Positions 1-5,435 of a stretch of DNA of 5,686 nucleotides are shown here, in pieces (position 1 is the first letter of the stretch; each line of letters opens with the position of its first letter). The notes under the pieces are model-generated. The model had not been told where the DNA came from. It did not search any database and saw only the letters and a list, made by a program, of their open reading frames with translations. Position numbers and translations under genes: made by a program. The DNA comes from JTS-RE37 sp041743425 (lineage in GTDB: Bacteria > Bacteroidota > Bacteroidia > Flavobacteriales > Flavobacteriaceae): the NCBI GenBank assembly GCA_041743425.1, contig JBGTMS010000124.1, positions 1 through 5,686 of the forward strand. Direction: 5' to 3'.

Positions 1-140
1 TCTGATACCTTGGTATCCTCATTAACCTCGGCTTTCCCCAATATGGTCAGCGCCCTGCTTTTACCGATACCAAATATGTACGTCAGTGCAATGACGCCTC
101 TCTTTTGTTTTGGGATATCAACACCTGCAATTCTAGCCAT
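1..140 (-). CDS. rpsM: 30S ribosomal protein S13 (uS13), N-terminal part, cut by window edge
   Basis: S13 sits in the head of the 30S subunit, where it contacts 16S rRNA, the P-site tRNA and the 50S subunit through inter-subunit bridges. The ATG at 140 opens MARIAGVDIPKQKRGVIALT, the classic S13 N-terminus, followed by YIFGIGKSRA (residues 21-30), the conserved helix-turn segment. Only 46 complete codons are inside the window; the family is usually about 120-126 residues, so roughly the last two thirds lie beyond position 1. The start is only 2 nt after the rpmJ stop, so the two genes are almost certainly co-transcribed and perhaps translationally coupled. In other bacteria rpsM opens the alpha operon (rpsM-rpsK-rpsD-rpoA-rplQ), so those genes are expected next, outside the window. 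There is no Shine-Dalgarno sequence. Identification is firm. Confidence 0.98.
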   Translation of the reverse strand, partial: MARIAGVDIPKQKRGVIALTYIFGIGKSRALTILGKAEVNEDTKVS

Positions 141-142
141 AC

Positions 143-259
143 TTATCCTTGTCTTTGTTTGAATCTGGGATTCTTCTTATTAATTACGTACAGTCTGCCA
201 TTTCTGCGAACAATCTTACAGTCGGCGCTTCTTTTCTTGATGGATGTTCTTACTTTCAC
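143..259 (-). CDS. rpmJ: 50S ribosomal protein L36 (bL36), zinc-free form, GTG start
   Basis: L36 is the smallest 50S protein and helps fold 23S rRNA near the base of the L7/L12 stalk. I translated it by hand: 38 residues from KVRTSIKKRSADCKIVRRNG to the C-terminal KQRQG, exactly the usual length, ending TAA at 143. The start is GTG at 259; the upstream frame meets TAG at 266-268 and no in-frame ATG exists, so GTG is the only start that gives the canonical (M)KVR N-terminus. Of the zinc ligands of the classical form (C11, C14, C27, H33), only C14 remains; the others are Ser, Asn and Phe, so this is the zinc-independent type. The leader is A-rich with no clear Shine-Dalgarno sequence. A 142-nt gap separates it from infA and only 2 nt from rpsM. 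Identification is firm despite the short length. Confidence 0.96.
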   Translation of the reverse strand: MKVRTSIKKRSADCKIVRRNGRLYVINKKNPRFKQRQG

Positions 260-401
260 CTTACTCTATTTTTAAACCGCTTTTAAATCCGGAATCAACT
301 ATAGTCAAAAAGGTGGTTTTAAGAGCCCGGGTCAGGCATTTTATTATCCGTTACCTCGTTGTACTTCCGTATTGATTCTATCTTTGAACGCGTTTATTAA
401 A
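260..401 (-). other. 142-nt infA-rpmJ spacer, longest gap in the window
   Basis: This spacer is much longer than the other gaps and holds no credible gene; the only small reading frame I saw is 6 codons from an ATG near 339. Just after the infA stop is the 8-bp palindrome AACGCGTT (387-394), and CCCGGG lies near 328-333; neither makes a hairpin followed by a T-tract, so I see no terminator. The part nearest rpmJ is A/T-rich and contains promoter-like elements, listed separately. Because rpmJ and rpsM are only 2 nt apart, any separate promoter or leader for the alpha-operon genes would have to lie here or further upstream. What it does is inference. Confidence 0.5.
280..308 (-). promoter_or_regulatory. 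Weak promoter-like elements upstream of rpmJ
   Basis: Read on the minus strand, TTGACT (308-303) is followed after 17 nt by TAAAAG (285-280), a 5/6 and 4/6 match to the enterobacterial -35 and -10 boxes. Overlapping it, TATAGTTG (303-296) matches 7 of 8 positions of the Bacteroidota -7 element TAnnTTTG, counting the two free positions, but I find no TTG/TTTG at the proper distance upstream for a -33 element. A start site from either reading would leave a short leader before the GTG at 259. Such matches occur easily by chance in A/T-rich DNA, so this is only a candidate. Confidence 0.2.
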
Positions 402-617
402 TTAATACCTGTATGTTATCCTCGCCTTGGACAGATCATAGGGACTCATTTCGAGTTTCACCTTATCTCCAGGCAGGAGCTTGATGTAATGCATACGCAT
501 TTTACCGGAAATATGTGCGGTAACCACATGACCATTTTCCAGTTCTACCCTGAACATGGCGTTAGACAGTGCCTCTATGATACTGCCATCTTGCTCAATG
601 GATGCTTGCTTGGCCAT
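402..617 (-). CDS. infA: Translation initiation factor IF-1
   Basis: IF-1 binds the 30S A site during initiation, blocks premature tRNA entry there and helps IF-2 and IF-3 select the initiator tRNA. The product has 71 residues, the normal size, and forms a single S1-like OB fold. Diagnostic stretches are MFRVELENGHVVTAHISGKM (21-40), the GD turn at 50-51, and SPYDLSKARITYRY at the C-terminus (58-71). The MAK start at 617 is standard. The gene begins 3 nt after the secY stop, so it is in the same transcript, and there is no room for a Shine-Dalgarno sequence outside secY; none is visible. No map gene separates it from secY, unlike in several other bacterial lineages. A 142-nt gap follows. Identification is firm. 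Confidence 0.98.
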   Translation of the reverse strand: MAKQASIEQDGSIIEALSNAMFRVELENGHVVTAHISGKMRMHYIKLLPGDKVKLEMSPYDLSKARITYRY

Positions 618-620
618 TAA

Positions 621-1964
621 TTATGCTACTTTTCTGTTTTTACCTGTCTTCATTAGGCCGTCATAGTGCCTGTTCAGAAGATAGGAATTTACTTGTTGTA
701 CGGTATCTATTGCCACACCAACCATAATCAGCAGGGAAGTTCCGCCATAGAACAAGGCCCATCCTGGTTGTATATTCATCAATTTTACCACAACGGCAGG
801 TAATACGGCCAGCATTGCGAGAAAAACTGCACCCGGCAGGGTGATCAGAGACATGATCTTATCGAGAAAATCTCCCGTTTCTTTTCCGGGCCTGATACCC
901 GGAATAAAACCGCCGCTCCTTTTCAGGTCATCAGCCATTTTATTGGTGGGAACCGTAATGGCCGTGTAGAAATAGGTAAAGATGATGATAAGCAGGGCAA
1001 ATAATACGTTATATGCCAGGCCGAAAATATCCTGAAACTGTACCTCCATCCACTGCCCGACTGCCGTGTTATTGAATGTCTTTCCCAACAATCCGGGAGC
1101 AAACATGATGGCCTGTGCAAAGATGATAGGCATTACCCCTGAAGCGTTTAACTTCAATGGGATATACTGTCTTGATCCTGCAATATTTTTTTCATATCCG
1201 CCTGAAGCTGTTCTGCGGGCATACTGGACGGGAATCCTTCGGGTAGCCATTACCAGAAGAACGCTCAAAAGAATGACAACGAACCAAAGAATTACTTCAA
1301 TGAGCATAAACATAAGCCCGCCCGTGTTGTTCGCTGTTCTAGATATAAATTCCTGAACAAAAGATTCAGGCATCTGAGCGATGATCCCGATCATGATCAG
1401 CAGTGAAATTCCGTTCCCGATTCCTTTATCAGTAATCTTTTCTCCCAACCACATGGCAAATACACAGCCGGTTACAAGTATAATGACGGAAGGAATAATA
1501 AAATTAAGTCCCTTTCCCAGAAGAAATGCACTGTCCGGTACACCAAGAGCCCCAAGACTATAGAGGTAAGCGGGAGCCTGAACGATACAAATCCCGATGG
1601 TCAGCCAACGGGTGATCTGATTCTTGGTTTTCCTGCCGCTTTCTCCTTCCTTGTCGAGTTTCTGAAGGTAAGGAACTGCGATCCCCATCAACTGCACCAC
1701 AATGGAAGCGGAAATGTAAGGCATGATCCCAAGTGCGAAAACCGAGGCATTGGCAAATGCGCCACCGGTAAATGCATTGAGGATTCCGAGGATTCCCTGT
1801 TCCGTACTGGAAGCCAATTCTGCCAGTTGTGTGGTATCAATACCCGGAAGAACTACTTGCGCTCCAAAGCGATATACAAGCAGCAACCCCAGGGTAATGA
1901 TAATCCTGCCCCTGAGTTCGTCTATTTTCCAGATATTGGATACTATCTCAAAAAATTTCTTCAT
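621..1964 (-). CDS. secY: Preprotein translocase channel subunit SecY
   Basis: SecY is the pore of the SecYEG complex in the cytoplasmic membrane; it passes unfolded proteins outward with SecA or takes nascent membrane proteins from the ribosome. The 447-residue length is normal for the family. Ten hydrophobic segments are visible at about 21-40, 74-93, 117-136, 155-174, 185-198, 218-240, 274-292, 315-336, 376-396 and 404-422. The plug region lies around 57-70. The cytoplasmic loop after segment 6 carries RRIPVQYARR (242-251) and the loop after segment 8 carries NKMADDLKRSGGFIPGIRPG (341-360), which contacts SecA or the ribosome. The C-terminal RHYDGLMKTGKNRK tail is of Bacteroidota type. The gene starts 12 nt after rplO, with an AAGGA just upstream. 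Its place among ribosomal genes is the standard one. No defect is seen. Confidence 0.99.
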   Translation of the reverse strand: MKKFFEIVSNIWKIDELRGRIIITLGLLLVYRFGAQVVLPGIDTTQLAELASSTEQGILGILNAFTGGAFANASVFALGIMPYISASIVVQLMGIAVPYLQKLDKEGESGRKTKNQITRWLTIGICIVQAPAYLYSLGALGVPDSAFLLGKGLNFIIPSVIILVTGCVFAMWLGEKITDKGIGNGISLLIMIGIIAQMPESFVQEFISRTANNTGGLMFMLIEVILWFVVILLSVLLVMATRRIPVQYARRTASGGYEKNIAGSRQYIPLKLNASGVMPIIFAQAIMFAPGLLGKTFNNTAVGQWMEVQFQDIFGLAYNVLFALLIIIFTYFYTAITVPTNKMADDLKRSGGFIPGIRPGKETGDFLDKIMSLITLPGAVFLAMLAVLPAVVVKLMNIQPGWALFYGGTSLLIMVGVAIDTVQQVNSYLLNRHYDGLMKTGKNRKVA

Positions 1965-1973
1965 TTTCTGTGT

Positions 1974-1978
1974 TCCTT
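1974..1978 (-). promoter_or_regulatory. Possible Shine-Dalgarno AAGGA before secY
   Basis: AAGGA on the minus strand lies 9 nt before the secY ATG and overlaps the rplO stop codon. It is one of the few Shine-Dalgarno-like sequences in a window where most genes lack one. The overlap with the preceding stop could favour coupled translation of L15 and SecY. Bacteroidota generally depend little on such sites, so its function is uncertain. Confidence 0.35.
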
Positions 1979-2429
1979 ATAAACTTATTGCCTCTCCGCC
2001 TGCAGCCTCTATGGCTGCTTTCGCGCTGGCAGTAAATTTATGTGCAGCTATTTTGAGGGATGCTTTAAGCTCTCCTCTTCCCATGATTTTCACAAGGTCG
2101 TTTTTGCCTGCAAGTTTGTTTTCAAACAGATTTTCAAGCGTCACTGATTTTTCAATTAGGCCTTTATCGGCAAGTTCCTGAAGTGTATCAAGGTTGATTC
2201 CGCGGTAGTCCTTTCTGTTGATATTGGTGAATCCAAATTTTGGCACCCTTCGTTGCAAAGGCATCTGACCCCCTTCAAAACCAATTTTTTTGGAATATCC
2301 TGATCTGGACTTGGCTCCTTTATGTCCACGGGTAGCTGTACCACCTTTACCGGAACCCTGTCCTCGGCCAATAGTTTTCCCGGCATTGTGGGTAGCTCCT
2401 TTTGCTGGTTTTAAATTGCTTAAGTTCAT
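1977..2429 (-). CDS. rplO: 50S ribosomal protein L15 (uL15)
   Basis: L15 is a late-assembling 50S protein with a long basic N-terminal extension that threads through 23S rRNA. The 150-residue product fits the family. The glycine- and lysine-rich extension GKTIGRGQGSGKGGTATRGH (17-36) is unmistakable, followed by FEGGQMPLQRRVPKFGF (51-67), which is also conserved. The globular C-terminal domain spans about 70-150 and contains a short alanine-rich helix near the end (KAAIEAAGG). The ATG at 2429 gives the expected MNLSNLKPAKG start. The gene follows rpmD after a 51-nt gap and precedes secY by 12 nt, the usual L30-L15-SecY order. The leader is A-rich without a Shine-Dalgarno sequence. Nothing is odd in the coding region. 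Confidence 0.98.
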   Translation of the reverse strand: MNLSNLKPAKGATHNAGKTIGRGQGSGKGGTATRGHKGAKSRSGYSKKIGFEGGQMPLQRRVPKFGFTNINRKDYRGINLDTLQELADKGLIEKSVTLENLFENKLAGKNDLVKIMGRGELKASLKIAAHKFTASAKAAIEAAGGEAISL

Positions 2430-2460
2430 CTGTTACTCTTTATTATTTATGAGACCATCA

Positions 2461-2475
2461 GTTCCCCGACGGAAC
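2461..2475 (-). other. Small perfect hairpin in the rpmD-rplO gap
   Basis: GTTCC and GGAAC form a perfect 5-bp inverted repeat around the loop GTCGG on the minus strand, 5 nt after the rpmD stop. No T-tract follows, so it is not a standard intrinsic terminator, and downstream genes clearly belong to the same operon. It could be an mRNA-stability or processing element, or chance. Confidence 0.3.
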
Positions 2476-2480
2476 ACCTA

Positions 2481-2660
2481 CTATACTTTCTCAGTGGTTA
2501 CAAGATGACTCACCTTTGTAATCATCCCGTTGATTCCGGAGTTCTCTTCATGAACGGCAAACTGGCCGATCCTGTGCAGACCAAGGGACTCCAATATTCT
2601 TTTTTGGTTCTTTGGCCTTTTGATGGTACTCTTGACCTGTGTTACTTTGATCTTCGCCAT
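2481..2660 (-). CDS. rpmD: 50S ribosomal protein L30 (uL30)
   Basis: L30 is a small 50S protein bound to 23S rRNA; it is dispensable or absent in some lineages. I translated it by hand: 59 residues, the usual size, from MAKIKVTQVKSTIKRPKNQK through RILESLGLHRIGQ (21-33) to GMITKVSHLV (45-54) and the end TTEKV. The GLxRIxQ and GMIxKVxHLV stretches are family hallmarks; the fold is two helices on a three-stranded sheet. Translation ends in two consecutive TAG codons (2481-2483 and 2478-2480). The ATG at 2660 is 7 nt after the rpsE stop; AAGGG inside the last rpsE codons lies 10 nt upstream of the ATG and could serve as a weak ribosome-binding site. Its position between S5 and L15 is canonical, which supports the assignment. 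Confidence 0.97.
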   Translation of the reverse strand: MAKIKVTQVKSTIKRPKNQKRILESLGLHRIGQFAVHEENSGINGMITKVSHLVTTEKV

Positions 2661-2667
2661 GATTTTC

Positions 2668-3192
2668 TTACCCTTTAAAAACTTTTTCGAGGGAGATTCC
2701 CCGCTGAATTGCTACAGTATTTGCGTCACGTAACTGCAGTAACGCATCAAAAGTGGCCTTCACCACATTGTGTGGATTGGAAGATCCCTGGGATTTGGAT
2801 AATACATCCTGTACCCCGACAGATTCCAAAACCGCCCTGACGGCACCTCCGGCAATTACACCGGTACCATGAGAAGCTGGTTGAATGTAGACCTTGGCAC
2901 CTCCGTATTTTCCTTTTTGTTCGTGAGGGAGTGTTCCTTTATTCAAAGGAATGCGGATCAGGTTCTTTTTTGCATCCTCGATCGCCTTGGCAATCGCGGT
3001 AGCCACCTCCTTGGATTTCCCAAGTCCATGACCTACCACCCCATGTTCATCCCCGACCACTACGATCGCAGAAAAGCCAAATGCACGACCTCCCTTAGTA
3101 ACCTTAGTGACCCGTTGAACACCTACCAGACGATCCTTCAACTCAAGGCCTCCCGGCTTAACCGTTTCTACATTTTTGTATTTCCCGTACAT
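2668..3192 (-). CDS. rpsE: 30S ribosomal protein S5 (uS5)
   Basis: S5 binds the 30S body near the decoding centre and the mRNA entry channel and affects decoding accuracy. The product has 174 residues. After a short N-terminal extension, the double-stranded-RNA-binding-type domain spans about 18-82 (LKDRLVGVQRVTKVTKGG, then AFGFSAIVVVGD at 37-48). The loop around TKGG (32-35) corresponds to the region where spectinomycin-resistance changes map in other bacteria. The C-terminal domain carries GTGVIAGGAVRAVLESVGVQ (109-128) and SKSQGSSNPHNVVKATFDAL (132-151). The ending GISLEKVFKG is typical of Bacteroidota. It starts 8 nt after rplR and ends 7 nt before rpmD, consistent with one transcript. 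No Shine-Dalgarno sequence is visible. Identification is firm. Confidence 0.98.
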   Translation of the reverse strand: MYGKYKNVETVKPGGLELKDRLVGVQRVTKVTKGGRAFGFSAIVVVGDEHGVVGHGLGKSKEVATAIAKAIEDAKKNLIRIPLNKGTLPHEQKGKYGGAKVYIQPASHGTGVIAGGAVRAVLESVGVQDVLSKSQGSSNPHNVVKATFDALLQLRDANTVAIQRGISLEKVFKG

Positions 3193-3200
3193 ACTTTGAA

Positions 3201-3557
3201 TTAAAATTTAAGTCCTGCTTCCCTGGCACCTTCTGCCAGCGATTTTACCCTCCCATGATAATTGTTGCCACCACGATCAAACGCCACGGTATCAATACCG
3301 GCCTTTTTAGCCTTTTCGGCTACAGCCTTTCCTACTTCTGTGGCTATTTCGGATTTTGTCCCCTTCACCTTTTCCATTGTCTTATCTCTGGAGGAAGCGG
3401 CGGCAAGGGTTACCCCTTTGGTATCGTCGATTACCTGGGCGTAGATCTCCTTATTGCTCCTGAATACGGACAATCTGGGCCTTTCGGCGGTGCCAAAGGA
3501 AACCTTCCTGATCCTCTTTCGGATTCTTAATCTTCTCTCAGTCTTTGTTAAACCCAT
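3201..3557 (-). CDS. rplR: 50S ribosomal protein L18 (uL18)
   Basis: L18 binds 5S rRNA and, with L5, attaches it to the central protuberance of the 50S subunit. The 118-residue product has the expected very basic N-terminus (TKTERRLRIRKRIRK, 4-18), then ERPRLSVFRSNKEIYAQVID (25-44), the first strands of the RNA-binding fold. The C-terminal signature VAFDRGGNNYHGRVKSLAEG (91-110) followed by AREAGLKF completes the family pattern. The length matches other members. The gene starts 10 nt after rplF and ends 8 nt before rpsE, as in most spc operons. L5, its 5S rRNA partner, is encoded four genes upstream. No Shine-Dalgarno sequence and no irregularity were seen. Confidence 0.98.
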   Translation of the reverse strand: MGLTKTERRLRIRKRIRKVSFGTAERPRLSVFRSNKEIYAQVIDDTKGVTLAAASSRDKTMEKVKGTKSEIATEVGKAVAEKAKKAGIDTVAFDRGGNNYHGRVKSLAEGAREAGLKF

Positions 3558-3567
3558 GATTCAGATA

Positions 3568-4110
3568 TTAAGCTGATTTACCTGCTTTTCTTCTTAGTTG
3601 TTCTCCTACAAACTTGATCCCTTTGCCTTTGTATGGTTCCGGTTTACGGAAGGATCTTATTTTGGCTGCGATCTGCCCCACAAGCTGTTTGTCATGTGAG
3701 CTCAGTTTAATGGTCGGGTTCTTCCCTTTTTCAGCAGTGGTCTCCAACTTAACTTCCTGTGCCACCTCGAAAATAATATTGTGTGAAAATCCAAGAGCAA
3801 GATCCAGTTTCTGACCCTGGTTGCTCGCCCGGTATCCAACACCGACAAGTTCCAGTTCTTTGGTCCACCCCTTTGAGACCCCGGCGACCATATTGGAAAC
3901 AAGGGACCTGTAAAGCCCATGCAATGTTTTGTGTTCAATAGAATCAGAAGGGCGTGTGATTAAAACATTCCCGTCTTCCACCTTTATCTCCACCCCGTCA
4001 AACTTCTGGGATAATTCCCCCAATTTGCCTTTTGCGGTAATCAGATTATCCCTTACCTCCACGGAAGTTCCACTTGGAATCGCAATCGGATTATTTCCTA
4101 TTCTAGACAT
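3568..4110 (-). CDS. rplF: 50S ribosomal protein L6 (uL6)
   Basis: L6 lies near the factor-binding site and sarcin-ricin loop of the 50S subunit and is needed for proper elongation-factor interaction. The 180-residue product contains the two homologous L6 domains, about 1-82 and 83-180. The start MSRIGNNPIAIPSG is canonical; HGLYRSLVSNMVAGVSKGW (64-82) closes the first domain, and ELVGVGYRASNQG (87-99) opens the second. The C-terminal signature PEPYKGKGIKF (157-167) is clear, followed by a basic tail ending AGKSA. A 21-nt gap after rpsH contains a purine-rich AGAAGAG stretch that could help ribosome binding, though it is not a true Shine-Dalgarno sequence. It precedes rplR by 10 nt. Identification is firm. 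Confidence 0.98.
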   Translation of the reverse strand: MSRIGNNPIAIPSGTSVEVRDNLITAKGKLGELSQKFDGVEIKVEDGNVLITRPSDSIEHKTLHGLYRSLVSNMVAGVSKGWTKELELVGVGYRASNQGQKLDLALGFSHNIIFEVAQEVKLETTAEKGKNPTIKLSSHDKQLVGQIAAKIRSFRKPEPYKGKGIKFVGEQLRRKAGKSA

Positions 4111-4131
4111 GTTTCTCTTCTTTTAATCAAA

Positions 4132-4530
4132 TTAATAGACGTAGCACAGAACTTCCCCGCCCACATTCTCCTGCCTTGCCTGCTTGGTCGTCATCACTCC
4201 GTGTGAAGTAGAGACGATCGCAATCCCAAGGCCATTCAGGATTCGAGGCATATCACCAGAGCCGGCGTATTTGCGCAGACCTGGTTTACTGATCCTTTGT
4301 ATCTTCCTGATTACAGGTTCCTTAGTCACCTTGTCATACTTCAGGGCTATTTTGATGTTCCCCTGAACTTCATTATCCTCAAACTTATAACTCAGGATGA
4401 AACCCTGATCAAATAAGATCTTGGTAATTTCCTTCTTTAAACTTGAAGCCGGAATTTCTACTACCCTGTGACCCGCACTGCTGGCGTTTCGTATCCTTGT
4501 TAGGTAGTCTGCGATAGGATCTGTAAACAT
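4132..4530 (-). CDS. rpsH: 30S ribosomal protein S8 (uS8)
   Basis: S8 is an early-binding 30S protein that recognises helix 21 of 16S rRNA; in Escherichia coli it also represses the spc operon by binding its mRNA around the L5 start. The 132-residue length is normal. The N-terminal part begins FTDPIADYLTRIRNASSAGH (2-21); the C-terminal RNA-binding signature is STSHGVMTTKQARQ (107-120) followed by ENVGGEVLCYVY to the end. The MFTD start at 4530 is preceded by an A/T-rich leader, and the 80-nt spacer before it holds an imperfect stem-loop. Whether S8 represses its own operon here cannot be seen: I did not find an obvious copy of the helix-21-like site. It is followed by rplF after 21 nt. Confidence 0.98.
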   Translation of the reverse strand: MFTDPIADYLTRIRNASSAGHRVVEIPASSLKKEITKILFDQGFILSYKFEDNEVQGNIKIALKYDKVTKEPVIRKIQRISKPGLRKYAGSGDMPRILNGLGIAIVSTSHGVMTTKQARQENVGGEVLCYVY

Positions 4531-4610
4531 ATTTATATTTTTGAATTAAGAAAATCGAAAGGGAGGTCGTTCCAAAAAAATGAATTTAACTTCCCAGCCT
4601 ATTTTCTATT
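4531..4610 (-). other. 80-nt rpsN-rpsH spacer with imperfect stem-loop (4561-4595)
   Basis: On the minus strand GGGAAGTT (4595-4588) can pair with GACCTCCC (4568-4561), giving seven of eight pairs with one A-C mismatch and one G-T wobble. Inside, TTC (4586-4584) can pair with GAA (4572-4570) around a loop containing seven T residues. The rest, next to rpsH, is A/T-rich. The gaps around it are 1-2 nt upstream and 8-21 nt downstream, so this is a real break in an otherwise tight cluster. I see no TAnnTTTG promoter element. It may be an mRNA regulatory or processing site; this is inference from pairing by eye. Confidence 0.35.
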
Positions 4611-4880
4611 TTACCAACTTGCCTTTTTAACTCCCGGAATAAGTCCCTGATTCGCCATCTCCCTGAAAATAACCCTCGAAACTCCAAAAGTGCGGATATA
4701 CCCTTTTGGCCTACCCGTTAATTTGCATCGATTGTGCAGTCTCACCGGGGATGCGTTCCGTGGTAGTTTCTGAAGCGCCTCATAGTCTCCCGCTTCCTTC
4801 AGTGCCTTCCTTTTCTCAGCATATTTTGCTACCACTTTTGCCCTTTTTCTTTCCCGGGCTTTCATTGATTCTTTAGCCAT
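4611..4880 (-). CDS. rpsN: 30S ribosomal protein S14 (uS14), zinc-free form
   Basis: S14 is in the 30S head and is among the late proteins to assemble. This is the long, zinc-independent type: 89 residues, compared with about 61 for the zinc-ribbon form, and it contains one cysteine only (C52), so the paired CxxC motifs are absent. The basic helix KARERKRAKVVAKYAEKRK (7-25) is followed by the signature LPRNASPVRLHNRCKLTGRP (39-58) and GYIRTFGVSRVIFREMANQG (60-79), ending KKASW as nearly all S14 proteins do. The gene begins 1 nt after the rplE stop, so the two are probably translationally coupled. An 80-nt spacer to rpsH follows. Identification is firm. Confidence 0.98.
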   Translation of the reverse strand: MAKESMKARERKRAKVVAKYAEKRKALKEAGDYEALQKLPRNASPVRLHNRCKLTGRPKGYIRTFGVSRVIFREMANQGLIPGVKKASW

Positions 4881-4881
4881 A

Positions 4882-5433
4882 CTAATTCTTTTTAAATGGC
4901 AGACCCAGTTCTGCTAATAATGATTTCGCTTCCTTATCCGTTTTCGCTGTGGTCACAAACGAAATATCCATTCCATTTATCCTGTTGATCTTGTCAATAT
5001 TGACCTCAGGGAAAATGATTTGTTCGGTTACTCCCAGATTATAGTTTCCTCTCCCGTCAAACCCGGTCGCCCTGATTCCGCGGAAGTCACGCACCCTTGG
5101 TAAAGCGCTCGTAACCAACCGGTCGAGGAATTCATACATCCTCTCTCCCCGAAGGGTAACTTTGGCGCCGATGGGCATTCCTTTTCTTAATTTGAAAGCA
5201 GCAACATCCTTCTTGGAGATGGTAGATACGGCTTTCTGTCCGGTGATCATTGTAAGCTCATCAACAGCATGATCTATAAGTTTCTTGTCGGCCACTGCGG
5301 CACCTACACCCCTGCTGACAACAATCTTTTCCAGTTTTGGCACCTGCATTACATTGGAGTAGCCAAATTCATCTGTGAGCGCCTTGATGACACGCTCCCT
5401 GTATTCTTTCTTTAATCTCGGTACGTAAGCCAT
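4882..5433 (-). CDS. rplE: 50S ribosomal protein L5 (uL5)
   Basis: L5 binds 5S rRNA in the central protuberance of the 50S subunit and contacts the P-site tRNA and S13 across the subunit interface. The 183-residue length is normal for the family. The N-terminal region has RLKKEYRERVIKALTDEFGY (6-25) and VPKLEKIVVSRGVG (31-44); the central signature TISKKDVAAFKLRKGMPIGA (71-90) and VTLRGERMYEFLDRL (92-106) is followed by PRVRDFRGI (112-120) and GNYNLGVTEQIIFPEVNID (129-147). The ATG at 5433 comes 2 nt after the rplX stop and has no Shine-Dalgarno sequence, suggesting coupled translation. In enteric bacteria this start region is where S8 represses the operon; no equivalent structure was apparent by eye here. 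Confidence 0.98.
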   Translation of the reverse strand: MAYVPRLKKEYRERVIKALTDEFGYSNVMQVPKLEKIVVSRGVGAAVADKKLIDHAVDELTMITGQKAVSTISKKDVAAFKLRKGMPIGAKVTLRGERMYEFLDRLVTSALPRVRDFRGIRATGFDGRGNYNLGVTEQIIFPEVNIDKINRINGMDISFVTTAKTDKEAKSLLAELGLPFKKN

Positions 5434-5435
5434 AA

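Noticed and set aside
321..345. CCCGGG and nearby GCC/GGC as a terminator between infA and rpmJ
   Set aside because: Pairing is only about three bases beyond the self-complementary core and no T-tract follows on the minus strand, so it lacks the form of an intrinsic terminator.
387..394. AACGCGTT palindrome after the infA stop
   Set aside because: An 8-bp palindrome without a loop is common by chance, and there is no second copy or flanking symmetry to suggest an operator.
372..620. Plus-strand open frame of 82 codons
   Set aside because: It covers infA completely in antisense. IF-1 is unmistakable on the minus strand and the antisense product resembles nothing known to me.
1723..2181. Plus-strand open frame of 152 codons
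   Set aside because: It lies antisense across the start of secY and most of rplO, both certain genes. Its translation has no recognisable family features, and it is best explained as a shadow of their codon pattern.
4557..4567. ACCTCCCTTTC on the minus strand resembles the 3' end of 16S rRNA (ACCTCCTTTC)
   Set aside because: The match is short with one inserted base, and the surroundings do not resemble 16S rRNA. It is more likely one arm of the stem-loop or chance.
4580..4630. Plus-strand 16-codon frame (MNLTSQPIFYFTNLPF) preceded by GGGAGG at 4561-4566
   Set aside because: It runs antisense into the end of rpsN, the spacing to the GGGAGG is 13 nt, and genes here do not generally use such sites. 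Nothing supports translation.
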